A stretch of DNA of 64,000 nucleotides, from the NCBI GenBank assembly GCA_034440395.1, contig JAWXBW010000067.1, positions 1 to 64,000 of the forward strand, read 5' to 3'. Below are positions 1 to 8,958 of the stretch, one piece after another. Numbering within the stretch: position 1 is the stretch's first letter; every line of letters starts with the position of its first letter. The notes below the pieces were generated by a model. It saw only the letters and a program-made list of their open reading frames with translations, did no database searches and was not told the origin of the DNA. Origin of the DNA: JAAUTS01 sp034440395 (lineage in GTDB: Bacteria; Verrucomicrobiota; Verrucomicrobiia; Methylacidiphilales; JAAUTS01). Made by a program: the position numbers and the translations under genes.

Positions 1-211
1 AACGCCGAGCTTAGCGTGGCGCATAAAGCTAAAAAAATCGGGGTGATTTTCATTGATTTAAATAAATCCCTAGATTCAATGGCAAACCATTTATTTCTTA
101 CGAAGTTACTACCAATTTTTATATTCATTTAAGACACACTTTCTTTATTAATGTAAACAGGATTGTTATGAACAAGAATGGGGAATCAAAAAACCATAAC
201 CAAATTCGACT

Positions 212-270
212 GCATGGCTGTTGATCAGCGATGCACCCATTAGCGTTGTAAGAAGTGATAAATTTTTCAC
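212..270 (-). pseudogene. Decayed 5' end of a PEP-CTERM protein gene
   Basis: This segment aligns without gaps (offset 25784) with the first codons, the signal-peptide part, of the intact PEP-CTERM gene whose start is at 26054. I count roughly 75-80 percent identity by eye over about 85 bases that include the adjoining promoter. The start codon position now reads GTG and the rest of the gene is missing. Together with the next two entries it forms a relic of a duplicated divergent locus. What it once encoded beyond the signal peptide cannot be seen. Confidence 0.6.
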
Positions 271-290
271 AGGCACTGACTTTATCGCAC

Positions 291-330
291 TTACAATTAT
301 TTATGCTACAGGTCTTATTGGAACCGTTCC
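291..330 (+). promoter_or_regulatory. Relic promoter and palindromic operator
   Basis: TTACAA (291-296), a 16-base spacer and TCTTAT (313-318) are followed by the perfect dyad GGAAC-C-GTTCC (320-330), six bases before the ATG of the regulator remnant. The layout is the same as in front of the intact LacI gene at 26122, where the dyad is CGGGAC-A-GTCCCG. Base changes in the two halves are matched, so the symmetry survived although the sequence drifted. I infer an operator for a LacI-type protein, probably autoregulatory. Confidence 0.5.
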
Positions 331-336
331 GAACTT

Positions 337-525
337 ATGACTCTAACTTCTATCACCATTCGTGATCTCGACCGTCTGGCTCACTCTTCAAGAAAACGCG
401 GCATCGTTTCATGTAAGCGGCAACGGAACATGGCTATCATCTAGATATTAAAGTAACGATACTGATGTCGCATCTATACCAGTCTAAACAGAAGCTTAGA
501 ACCACGTAGCTAGCTTAAGCAAGTT
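337..525 (+). pseudogene. LacI-family regulator remnant
   Basis: Reading from ATG 337 the sequence follows the N-terminal, helix-turn-helix part of the intact LacI regulator at 26122 (both start with MT, then ...TIRDL), but it has lost about 50 bases inside the HTH region and acquired a frame change and in-frame stops. Similarity resumes around the EHGYHLD segment (near 410-450) and runs to about 525. Everything after the first 70 or so codons is gone. It is a non-functional paralogue. The frame breaks and the conserved upstream region are seen directly; duplication followed by decay is the inference. Confidence 0.7.
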
Positions 526-552
526 ATGCCGTGATCCCACACTGAAACTGCT

Positions 553-842
553 CTAAGGAACGAGCGGGCCGTAGAGTTTGAGTTCGCTGAGTTGCAACAA
601 GTTTGCGCTACCGTTGTTGAGCGTCACATTGAGGCGATAGCTACGATAGCCTAGCTCTGGGGTCGCCACGGTGTAGGACTTGGTTTGGTTGCGGCTGGCG
701 AAGGTCTCGGCACTTCGGGTATCTAGGTTTGTCCATGTGCGGCCAGTTGCGGGGATCACGGTCTGCGGCATCATTGCCACTAACTATTTCATAGGTGGTG
801 AACCTATATCTAGTGCCTCCTAAAGTCCCTGCAGCCGTGGCC
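553..842 (-). pseudogene. F5/8 type C (discoidin) domain remnant, frameshifted
   Basis: Two minus-strand frames each carry half of a typical F5/8 type C domain. The upstream half (about 842-720) reads ...RYRFTTYEIVSGNDAADRDPRNW in one frame; the downstream half (780-553) reads GRTWTNLDTRSAETFASRNQ then ...YRSYRLNVTLNN...LSELKLYGP in another. In intact relatives W-x-LxGSNDG-x-TW joins the two, so a small deletion with a frame change fits. The fragment lies just downstream of the large secreted protein that stops at 887 and may be its lost C-terminal domain or the tail of a separate gene. Confidence 0.6.
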
Positions 843-886
843 GTGATCTTTGCCGTCTATCCTTCTCAAAAACTCCCTCACTTTAT

Positions 887-3800
887 TCACATAGTAGCCA
901 ACGTAATGGTGACAGTCGTCGTAGCCGTGCCTGTGTTGTTAGTTGCCGTGACCGTTATAATAAAGGTTCCAGTCACAGTAGGTGTACCAGAGATAATTCC
1001 CGTGCTGGGATTTAAACTCAAACCAGCGGGCAATGTGCTTGCAGTATAAACGCTAGGTGTGTCACTAGCACCGATGGCGTAGGAGAATGCCTGCCCTTGC
1101 CTACCTGCCGCTGCGGTAGGGCTGATGATAATCGGAGCATTAAAGGTTCCAGTAGAGATCAAGGCGCGGGCAAAGCGGCGGTTACTCAAGGGCACGGAGT
1201 CTGTCACCACCACGCGCTCTAAGTTAGCATCAATGGATGTGACTATAGTCGTTGCGGCAGGGTTTACCGCCCAAGTGCCCACTTGTAGTGTCGAGGAGAA
1301 CTGCACAACGTAGCCAATACCAGGACTGGTTGAGGCCTTACGTCGCACGTAGGTCACGGTGAGGAAGTTACTACCGTTGACTTGAATCAAGGGTAAGCCA
1401 GCTGAGCCCGTGTCCGTCATGGACGCATTGTTAGGTTGCGTAACACTGCTACGCTGTCCGCTGCCAGCACCGATCATGTTGAAGGCGTATTTAAGGAGGT
1501 TGGCCACGCCGTCACCGGCGGGTGTTGCCGTGTCAAGAGAACCGTCTGTAGGGAGTGCTTGGGTGCTGCGGAAGGTGGCCAGCGCGGCGTTATCAGGAGC
1601 CGCTGAAGTGGAGGAGTCAAGTTGCTGGAGGTAGGCAATGAGGTTGTTACGATCCGTGGTGCTCAAGGCCAGAACCCGGCGGTGAGGCTGGGCTTTAGCT
1701 AGGTCATCGGCCGTGGAGACGGTCATATCGTCCATTGAAATGCCAGTATTAGTGGCCACCACGATGGTGTTCGTCGCGCCAGCCGTGAGGTTGACACCCT
1801 CAAGGCGACCGCTCGTCCAATGATTAGTCTGCCAGCCACTCTGTGTGCCAGTTAAGACGAAAGGATAAGAAGTGCCATTCACCGTTGCGGTCATATTGAT
1901 AGCACTTGATCCACTGAATCGGAATTCAAGGGCACCCGTTCCAGCGGTCGTGCCCCCATTAATGTTGGTGAAGGTAACGGCACCTGCCCCACCGTTGTAG
2001 CTAACCAGTGAGTTTTTGTGAACAGCGTTAAACCAGTTTATGTTGATGAAGCCTGGGATCGAAGTTGCGCCAGATCGAACGCCATCTTCCATTTGGTAAA
2101 CGGTGCCGCCCGCTACCCGAAAGACATCATTAAGAGTCACCGCTGACCCGTCATGGAAATAAGGAGCGGTAGCGTGAAGGCCTAATAGAGTCGGTGTATC
2201 AATGCCAGCCAGAGATGCACCAAGACGTCCGCCTGAACTGGTGCGGCGTGTGCCCACATCTTCTAGGCGGGGCACCACACCTACCCCACCACGGGAATTG
2301 GTAAAGGTAGCGCCATTATGGCAATCGGTGCAGCTCTGCGCAGCGAAAACGGCTCGGCCCGCGATGGCGGAAGAAGTCTCTGTGCCATCAGCATTACGGA
2401 AAGGGCTCTTGGGTAAGGTTTCTTTTCCGAGGCTCGTGACGTAGGCCGCTAGCTGGTCTAGTTGGGAGCTTAAAGTGGCTTTGGGGGTTCCCAAAGGAGA
2501 AGATACGCTGGCAGCATTGATGAGGCCTGTCCCGCTGAAATGGTCGCGGATGTCATTTTCAAAATCTTGGATTTCATCGAAATTTCCCGACCAGTGAACA
2601 TTACCATGGCCCATGCCCGCCCGGCCACGAAGATCCGTGGTGTTACGGAAGCCCTCGCCACGTTGCGTGAAGTCCCACGTGCGTCCGTCCATCGATCCAT
2701 CGATATGACAGCTGGCGCAAGATATGTAGGTTTCTTTGTTCATGGCATCCCTACCCAGTAAATCCTTAAGGGAAGCGTTGTAGAAAATCTGCTTGCCGCC
2801 CAGAACGATAGGGCTAAGCCGTTCGGTGCTCACGGCGGAAACTTTAACCGAACTAGGGGTGCGGGCACCGCTAGCAAGGAAGGGGGTTACGTCGTGGATC
2901 GAGACGTTACGAGCCATGAAATTATTGACAAAAATTTTGTTCGTGGCGGAATCCAGAACAGCACCTTGCGGCGCCAAATCGCTTGGGAATCTCCATTTCG
3001 TTGACTTCGTTTGGCCAGCTTGGATGGAGAAATCGTCGAAAACTGCGATCTCGTTGTTTCCTTGTAGGGTCACGAAGGCGTAATCGCCTAGGGTAGAAAA
3101 AACAACGCCAGAGGGGGACTCACTATTATCAATATCTATGCGATTTGCGCCGTCGTTTGTCTCTCCATTGGCACTGAGACGAATGCGCACAACAGAGGCG
3201 CGAACGATGTTTTCGGAGTTCTGACGACCCGTGAAGAATAGTCCGTGCTCATCATTCATTTTTGAGGCAGTTATCCAAGCCCATTGGTTGTCGGGTGAAA
3301 GAGTGATACTGGAAAGTTGGTTAATAATTCCTCGACCGCTCGAAGAGGTGTCAGGCCCAAAGTCGCGCAATAAGTTCATGCTACGGGTAAGGCTCAGCGA
3401 AGTGCCGTTGTTTACGTCCCAGATATGGGCTCGGTTGAGGGATGAGACGAATCGGGTGATCAGCACGCGGCTGCCGTCCCCCGTAATGGCGATGGCACGT
3501 GGGGTGGGCCCCAGCAGTAAACTACCCGTCTCCGCCCGCGTGGAGGTGGCATAGCGCTTTAATATTCCATTACCGAAAAGGGTGACAAATGCACTGGCTC
3601 CGTCTGGACTCATGGCGACGCCGTAGGGTTGGCTGCCGTAGCTGAGATTGATCGTGCCGAGCAAGCCACCCGCAGGACTCAGCACCGCAATGCGGTCGGC
3701 ATCGTGACAGGTAATCCAAGCGTTGCCAGAAGCGTCGAGGGCGACATTACGAGGGTCGGCAGTCTGTGCATTCGTGAGCCCAAGTAAGGTGCGCAGGTTG

Positions 3801-5821
3801 TATTCGGCGAGCTTGGCATTTGTGTCGGCATGGATCACGGTGACGGTATCGGCGTCGGGATTAACGGACCAAACCCGACGGTTGGCCACATCAAGGGCGA
3901 TAGGAGAAGATTTCGTGGGGCGAGCGCCGACAAGGGGAGTGGCGATCGTGACCGTCAGAGTCTTCGTGACGGTAGAAGTTGCACCGCCAGGCTTAAGATC
4001 GCGCACTTGGACCTTAGCGTCGTAGTGGCCATTAGCAGCATAGGCGCGGGTGGCGGTCGGACTGCTGGACCATGCGGTTGTGGCGGAGGCGTCGCCGAAG
4101 GTGAAACGGTATTGCAAAGCATCGCTTTCTGGGTCGGTAGCGGTGGCACTCAGCGTGACGATTGTGCCGACGGTGGTCGGGGAAGGAGAAGCAGTGAAGC
4201 TACTGAGGTTAGGCGAAGCATTACCTCCAGCAACAGAAGCACCAGTGGAAAAGGTAAACGTATAAGGTTCGATGCCGTTGCCGACCGCATCTTTGATCCC
4301 TCCATCTACGACAATCACCTCATAGGTTTTATTCACAGCGAGGTATTGCTTAGGTGTGATCGTAAGCACGTCATCATGGGAAAAACTGGTCCAACAATCA
4401 ATCGGCGTGCTCGTGCCGACCTCACGCAAGATGACCGTTTCGCCATTGATGATGGTAAAGGATTCCAGCGTCTCATGGATCAAGAGGCTTATGGGTGCAC
4501 CAACGGGGAAATTCGTCTGCCCGGGGCGAGGCATGTGATAGCCGACATAGGGCTTCTTTGTATCGGGTGTCGATTGGTGCGCCCAGATACCGAGACGATC
4601 AAAGCCATTGCCGAAGGAGTAGCCACCGGTAAAGAGAAGATTGCCTAAGGGCATGGCGTATTGGCTGGTGTCAATATTACCCGCTACCGAGCCAGCGGGT
4701 CGGCCAACGCCCGTCTGGCTTAGCTCCAGCACGGGCAGAAAATTATCCATGTTAATCTTATGCCGCTGAGCGAATATAAAGTTATCTTGCGCCTGCACGT
4801 AGGAGACGCTCTCGTCCCCTCTTTTGGCCGAATCTCCCCTCACATCAATAGATGCAACGTGCTTGAGGTCAGTGGGATCCTGGTAATCAATAATTTCTAT
4901 CTTTTGGGAATCGCTATCGGAAAGCACGATATAATGCTCGAAGGGCACAGCGATGTAGGCACCAAAGCCGCCAGCCAATTTATCGAGCAATATCGGGCGC
5001 TCAGCTGGCGTGCGAAATACGGGCGAGATATCATAACAAAGGATGCCTAAATTCGAACCATCGGACGTGATAAACAGCAGATTACCCAAAAGGATAGAAT
5101 TTCCCGTGACACCGTCTTCAGCCAGAGAATTCCATGCGTAGAGGACTTGCGGGCCGGCTGGACCGCTTACTTTGGGGCGAATGAGCTGGGTCGGGGTCGG
5201 AGTGCTCGCCCCAGCGTATTGGATCCAATGAAAAGGCAGTTTCCATGGCCAATAAAGAGCGTGTCCCTCCGTGGTATAGGGGGTGAGCGTGGCGAACTCT
5301 GGCTGCGCTTGATTTAATGCATTCACGCCCAATCCTGTCCGGCGGATGTCCGCACCGTAAACTCCGCCTACCCAATCGCCTATCTTGGTATGTGCGTGGT
5401 TACCATGATCATTAAACAAGGGCATGTTAGTGTCTTGGCGCACGCCGAAGGTGCTCACATCATTTGGATTACTGAAATTCCAGGCTTTTTGTGCTGATCC
5501 AGTGACCACATTGGTATAAAACCAGCCGTTGTGATAAATGATGTTGGTAATTCGACTTTGATCCGTCGGAGTGCGATAGAGCAGGGTGCCGGGGGTCTGA
5601 GCAACATTAGGAAAAGCCGCCGGCACTGGAGGGACAACAGCTTGAAGATTGTTCCCCAAAGCAAAGCTAAAAGTCAGGCTTAAAACTACGAGGCTTTTGA
5701 TACTCGGGATGGATTTCCGCACCTGATCTCTCGTTTTGCTAAATGAATCTAATACAAGGTGTTTTGCTTGATCTTTATGCATAGTAATAATATGTGTATG
5801 AAAATAAATCCTGCAACCCAT
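887..5821 (-). CDS. Giant secreted di-heme cytochrome / beta-propeller protein
   Basis: This 1644-residue protein has an N-terminal hydrophobic export segment near residues 42-60; a start at 5782 (MHKDQ) is equally possible. Domains seen in order: a LVIVD/choice-of-anchor-like propeller (about 70-420), an SbsA-type Ig domain (about 430-530), a PKD domain (540-640), a YncE-like propeller (650-990), then a MauG/cytochrome c peroxidase-type di-heme region with CASCH near 1034, CTDCH near 1164 and the APYFHDGS motif near 1224. A CBM35/CBM6-like module (about 1241-1365) sits inside that region, before its last helix. A shared module with the LLKYAFNM motif (1410-1565) and one He_PIG domain end the protein. 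It is probably exported and heme-loaded; the substrate is unknown. The TGA at 887 lies beside a broken discoidin domain, so the C-terminus may be truncated. Confidence 0.85.
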   Translation of the reverse strand: MGCRIYFHTHIITMHKDQAKHLVLDSFSKTRDQVRKSIPSIKSLVVLSLTFSFALGNNLQAVVPPVPAAFPNVAQTPGTLLYRTPTDQSRITNIIYHNGWFYTNVVTGSAQKAWNFSNPNDVSTFGVRQDTNMPLFNDHGNHAHTKIGDWVGGVYGADIRRTGLGVNALNQAQPEFATLTPYTTEGHALYWPWKLPFHWIQYAGASTPTPTQLIRPKVSGPAGPQVLYAWNSLAEDGVTGNSILLGNLLFITSDGSNLGILCYDISPVFRTPAERPILLDKLAGGFGAYIAVPFEHYIVLSDSDSQKIEIIDYQDPTDLKHVASIDVRGDSAKRGDESVSYVQAQDNFIFAQRHKINMDNFLPVLELSQTGVGRPAGSVAGNIDTSQYAMPLGNLLFTGGYSFGNGFDRLGIWAHQSTPDTKKPYVGYHMPRPGQTNFPVGAPISLLIHETLESFTIINGETVILREVGTSTPIDCWTSFSHDDVLTITPKQYLAVNKTYEVIVVDGGIKDAVGNGIEPYTFTFSTGASVAGGNASPNLSSFTASPSPTTVGTIVTLSATATDPESDALQYRFTFGDASATTAWSSSPTATRAYAANGHYDAKVQVRDLKPGGATSTVTKTLTVTIATPLVGARPTKSSPIALDVANRRVWSVNPDADTVTVIHADTNAKLAEYNLRTLLGLTNAQTADPRNVALDASGNAWITCHDADRIAVLSPAGGLLGTINLSYGSQPYGVAMSPDGASAFVTLFGNGILKRYATSTRAETGSLLLGPTPRAIAITGDGSRVLITRFVSSLNRAHIWDVNNGTSLSLTRSMNLLRDFGPDTSSSGRGIINQLSSITLSPDNQWAWITASKMNDEHGLFFTGRQNSENIVRASVVRIRLSANGETNDGANRIDIDNSESPSGVVFSTLGDYAFVTLQGNNEIAVFDDFSIQAGQTKSTKWRFPSDLAPQGAVLDSATNKIFVNNFMARNVSIHDVTPFLASGARTPSSVKVSAVSTERLSPIVLGGKQIFYNASLKDLLGRDAMNKETYISCASCHIDGSMDGRTWDFTQRGEGFRNTTDLRGRAGMGHGNVHWSGNFDEIQDFENDIRDHFSGTGLINAASVSSPLGTPKATLSSQLDQLAAYVTSLGKETLPKSPFRNADGTETSSAIAGRAVFAAQSCTDCHNGATFTNSRGGVGVVPRLEDVGTRRTSSGGRLGASLAGIDTPTLLGLHATAPYFHDGSAVTLNDVFRVAGGTVYQMEDGVRSGATSIPGFININWFNAVHKNSLVSYNGGAGAVTFTNINGGTTAGTGALEFRFSGSSAINMTATVNGTSYPFVLTGTQSGWQTNHWTSGRLEGVNLTAGATNTIVVATNTGISMDDMTVSTADDLAKAQPHRRVLALSTTDRNNLIAYLQQLDSSTSAAPDNAALATFRSTQALPTDGSLDTATPAGDGVANLLKYAFNMIGAGSGQRSSVTQPNNASMTDTGSAGLPLIQVNGSNFLTVTYVRRKASTSPGIGYVVQFSSTLQVGTWAVNPAATTIVTSIDANLERVVVTDSVPLSNRRFARALISTGTFNAPIIISPTAAAGRQGQAFSYAIGASDTPSVYTASTLPAGLSLNPSTGIISGTPTVTGTFIITVTATNNTGTATTTVTITLATM

Positions 5822-5904
5822 TACAGCTATTCATGCTCTCAATAAGAGCAACAACCCTCTTTATAAATACTATAAATAATCCACCTAAGCTCTAATCCCT
5901 TTGT

Positions 5905-6073
5905 TTATGAGCAAAGGATTGATTTAATAAAAAAAGATTCGATAATAATTTTAGGTTTTTTTTTGTTAATAACTTTCGTAATTCCTAGCGAAGGAGCATA
6001 GCCAGACACGAACTCGAAGTTAACGATCTGGTCGAGAGACCAGTCGATTGTGGCATTAGCAGTAAGAATACCC
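5905..6073 (-). other. Spacer with possible coding remnant
   Basis: The 250-base gap between two minus-strand genes carries a stretch (about 6058-5950) that reads like protein in one frame (DWSLDQIVNFEFVSGYAPS) but has no start of its own and then runs into A/T-rich sequence. I do not recognise a family. A 6-bp dyad CTGGTC-GAGA-GACCAG lies at 6028-6043 without a T run. It may be the worn end of a deleted gene. Confidence 0.2.
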
Positions 6074-7057
6074 TTAACGCGGAGGATAACACACGCCGAT
6101 CTGGCGGCGGATTTCGTCCATGACCTCCATGCGCTCAATGGCCTCTGCCGCTAGGAGCAGCGGGCTTTCCGTGAGGCCGAGACGCAGGCAGCGCATCGTT
6201 TCATTGGCTTGGTAACAGGCCGACGGCAGCGGAATTTTGGGCTCGATAACAAGTGGCTCTTTTCCATCTCGCAAGAGGGTGGCTCCGTGGGCCCAAGTGA
6301 ATCCTTCGACGTGGATCTTGCCCGTCGTGCCGATGATGACGGCGCGATGAGGCGTGTGGGTGCGGTTGGCGCAGGACAAGATAGCGAGCGCGCCTGACGG
6401 ATACTTTAAGATCATGGCGGTTTGTTCATCGGTTCCTGTTTCGCAGAGGGTCGCTTGGGCCGAAATACCGGTGGGGCCGAGGCCGAGTGCCATCGTTGCG
6501 AAGGCCAGCGAGTAACAACCCACATCGAGTAAACAGCCGCCACGCCGCTCCAAGGCGAATTGACGTTTGGTCGGGTCCCAAGCTTCGCGAAAACCGAAAT
6601 CAGCTATCACTTGGCGAACCTCGCCGATTTGTCCTTCTACCAACCATGCAGCTACTTGGCGCGTGGCTGGAAGAAACCGTGACCAAAGCGCTTCCATACA
6701 GAACACGTTTTTCTCCCGCGCCACCGCGTAAACCGCTCTGGCTTCGGCGGCGGTGATGGTGAAAGGCTTCTCAACGAGAACGGACTTACCTTGGCTTAAA
6801 ACCGCTATGGCATGCTCCGCGTGGAATTGAGGCGAAGAGCAGATATAAACGACATCGACCTCGGGATTGCGGGCCAGTTTAGCCACGTCATCGTAGCAAT
6901 GAGGCACGTTGAACTCCTTGCCGAAAGCATCGGCGCTTTCCTGATGGCGCGATGTAACCGCCACCAGTTCGGCGTCGGGTAAAACGGCGAGAGCTTTGGC
7001 GAATTCCTTGGCGTAGCCGGTGCCGACAATGCCCCAGCGAATGATTTTTTCGCTCAT
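6074..7057 (-). CDS. Gfo/Idh/MocA family NAD(P)-dependent oxidoreductase
   Basis: This 327-residue enzyme starts with a Rossmann nucleotide-binding motif (GIVGTGYA, residues 9-16) and carries the family lysine motif EKPF near residue 96, followed by MEALWSRF near 121, typical of the dihydrodiol dehydrogenase/glucose-fructose oxidoreductase branch. Members oxidise or reduce a sugar hydroxyl or carbonyl group using NAD(P)(H). No signal peptide is visible, so it should be cytoplasmic. It is the last gene of a minus-strand run of glycoside hydrolases (GH31, GH36, GH63), which suggests it works on a sugar released by them. The exact substrate cannot be read from sequence. A 36-codon ORF overlaps its start by four bases. 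Confidence 0.88.
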   Translation of the reverse strand: MSEKIIRWGIVGTGYAKEFAKALAVLPDAELVAVTSRHQESADAFGKEFNVPHCYDDVAKLARNPEVDVVYICSSPQFHAEHAIAVLSQGKSVLVEKPFTITAAEARAVYAVAREKNVFCMEALWSRFLPATRQVAAWLVEGQIGEVRQVIADFGFREAWDPTKRQFALERRGGCLLDVGCYSLAFATMALGLGPTGISAQATLCETGTDEQTAMILKYPSGALAILSCANRTHTPHRAVIIGTTGKIHVEGFTWAHGATLLRDGKEPLVIEPKIPLPSACYQANETMRCLRLGLTESPLLLAAEAIERMEVMDEIRRQIGVCYPPR

Positions 7058-7164
7058 AGGCGGCTAAGGAATTCCAGTATCTTCTGTAAAAGCCACCCTT
7101 GCCCAGCAGTGTCTGGGATAAGCTCGGAGACGTCTTGAAACTCAATAAAGGAATGGTGAATCAT
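7054..7164 (-). CDS. Small ORF coupled to the oxidoreductase, possibly a remnant
   Basis: ATG at 7164-7162 opens a 36-codon frame (starting MIHHSFIEFQDVSEL) whose TGA overlaps the ATG of the Gfo/Idh/MocA gene as ATGA. The peptide is soluble-looking and I do not recognise a family with confidence. It could be the leftover N-terminus of a deleted gene or a translational coupler. The only support is the frame and the overlap. Confidence 0.25.
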   Translation of the reverse strand: MIHHSFIEFQDVSELIPDTAGQGWLLQKILEFLSRL

Positions 7165-7179
7165 AATAAGAAGAGTGGG

Positions 7180-8901
7180 TTAGGATTTTAAGTTGGAAGG
7201 AAATTGATGTGCGTTGTGCAGGAAATCAAGGCAGACCGCAGCGGTCCAGGCGTAGCCATGGTCACGCAGGCCTTCACCTGTCAGAGCGTTGAAGTTTTCA
7301 CGGAACCCGTGCTGTTGGCAAAGTTTACAAAAATCCTCTGCTGTTTGCCATGCAAGGGGATCCTGCCCGTGCTTAAGCAACATCTCTACCACTTGGTGTG
7401 TGCTTGGTGCCCAAATGGGCCCTAACCAATATCCGTCCGCTTGATAGTGGGAACTCAGCGGGCTCTCGGAGGCGAATCCATATGATGTGCGGAAACGTCC
7501 CGGCTCTAACAAATGCGCCATCTGCGCGGCGCTAATTGTTGCGGGAAGTTGCTTGCCGAGAAGTAAAGGCCAAAATTGGCGCAAGCAGTCACCCTGATTT
7601 CCTAAGTGATGAGTTCCAGATTGCATAGTGAGGAAAGTCTCACCTGACCAAGAATGACGAATGAGTTTCTCTAACAATTTATCCGCGCGCTCACGCCACC
7701 CAACCGCCAGCTCGGGTGTGCCACGCCTTTCGGCCAGCACCGCTAGAGCCTCCATTTGTTCAATGAGATAAACCGAAATATCCGGAGACTCTGCGGGCAA
7801 GCCACCGCAACAAACAGAATCATTATCCCACCCGGATTCACAGCCGTGGTTGTATTGCGGGATGCCATCATGATCATCATCGCGATGAGCAAACCACCAA
7901 TTGGTCCATTTTTCCAAAGCGGTATATGCCTCATCGACCTCAGTAGGTGTGGGCGTGTAAAATGGCAAAATTTGCAACAAAGTGCGGCCATGCACGGGCG
8001 GCTTAGTCATGCCAAAGTCTACGCTCACATCATCGAAGGCATCAGGTAACATGCCCTCTTCTGTTTGTAATGCGAAGGGCAGCCACCATTGCTTCCAGGC
8101 GAGGCGAGGGTGGCTGCGGCGCAAAGCCAATGCCACAAAACAATGATCCCAACTCCAAACGGATGTCATTGCGTTTTGAGACATCATCACTGGGGCATAG
8201 GAATAATTTCCGCCGGCGGGCATCGTGTTAGACCAGAGATTGAAGGCAGCCGAGCGGGCAAGGCTGCGCCAACGCTCTGGAAATTCACCGAAGCCATCCA
8301 GCCATTGCGCAAAATCTGCCTGTGCAGACTCCACCACCGCTTCGAAGCTCGGGCGCGTCTGCGGAGCTATCCACGTGGAGGCAAACTCCGTGATTTCAAA
8401 CTCGCCGCAGCCCGCCTCTGGGTGGAGCAGCAACAAGGCTGGCTCAGTATCACTTTTTCCTGAGATGAAAGGAGCGTGCCCCTCAATGCTACCCGATAAT
8501 GCCGTGACCATCAGTCGCGCGCGTGTGGCATTGAGATTCAGATGCCAACGGCCTGACTCGCATGGAAAAGACGAGGAGTAAGGTTGGCTATACACTTGGA
8601 GACGCAACGCCTCCTGACCCCGCACACGGATACGCAGGGTGCGCTCGCCATCAAACGCAAACTCTGCCCCGCCGTGGGTAGTAGTAAGGGTGAGCTTTTC
8701 CGGCAAGACCTCGGGTGCTGCGGAATCGGAAAAGGCGAGGGAAATAAGCGTTCGATGGGGCACGCCCCCGCGCGAGGTGCTTAGATAAAGGATCGGTTTA
8801 CCGCTCTCCTCACGCACGGTAAGCGAAAGCCAGTGCCGGGCGCGACTAAACGGCGAGTAATCAAGCAGGCAAGTGTCGTTGATGGAAGACAGTTGTGACA
8901 T
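7180..8901 (-). CDS. GH63-like (alpha/alpha)6-barrel glycosidase
   Basis: This 573-residue protein has an N-terminal beta-rich part (1-200) and an (alpha/alpha)6 toroid of the GH63/trehalase clan. The motif ESGWDNDS near residue 355 carries the likely general acid Asp, and FNALTGEG near 540 the likely base Glu; YWLGPIW lies between them. Relatives remove alpha-linked glucose or act on mannosylglycerate and similar small glucosides. No signal peptide is seen, so it is probably cytoplasmic. It stands between the GH36-like gene (58-base gap) and the oxidoreductase, consistent with an operon for uptake and breakdown of an alpha-linked oligosaccharide. Linkage specificity is unknown. Confidence 0.8.
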   Translation of the reverse strand: MSQLSSINDTCLLDYSPFSRARHWLSLTVREESGKPILYLSTSRGGVPHRTLISLAFSDSAAPEVLPEKLTLTTTHGGAEFAFDGERTLRIRVRGQEALRLQVYSQPYSSSFPCESGRWHLNLNATRARLMVTALSGSIEGHAPFISGKSDTEPALLLLHPEAGCGEFEITEFASTWIAPQTRPSFEAVVESAQADFAQWLDGFGEFPERWRSLARSAAFNLWSNTMPAGGNYSYAPVMMSQNAMTSVWSWDHCFVALALRRSHPRLAWKQWWLPFALQTEEGMLPDAFDDVSVDFGMTKPPVHGRTLLQILPFYTPTPTEVDEAYTALEKWTNWWFAHRDDDHDGIPQYNHGCESGWDNDSVCCGGLPAESPDISVYLIEQMEALAVLAERRGTPELAVGWRERADKLLEKLIRHSWSGETFLTMQSGTHHLGNQGDCLRQFWPLLLGKQLPATISAAQMAHLLEPGRFRTSYGFASESPLSSHYQADGYWLGPIWAPSTHQVVEMLLKHGQDPLAWQTAEDFCKLCQQHGFRENFNALTGEGLRDHGYAWTAAVCLDFLHNAHQFPSNLKS

Positions 8902-8958
8902 ATTCAGACTAGATGTTGCATCATTACTAGTTCTAAATGGGTGAAAATAAATAAAACA

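Noticed and set aside
3830..4648. Long open frames antisense to the giant secreted genes, for example 3830-4648 (+) and 12417-13379 (+)
   Set aside because: They lie wholly inside well-supported minus-strand coding sequence, have low-complexity composition from the Thr/Ser/Gly-rich genes opposite, and show no recognisable domain.
6028..6043. Terminator for the Gfo/Idh/MocA gene
   Set aside because: The stem is only 6 bp and is not followed by a T run on either strand.
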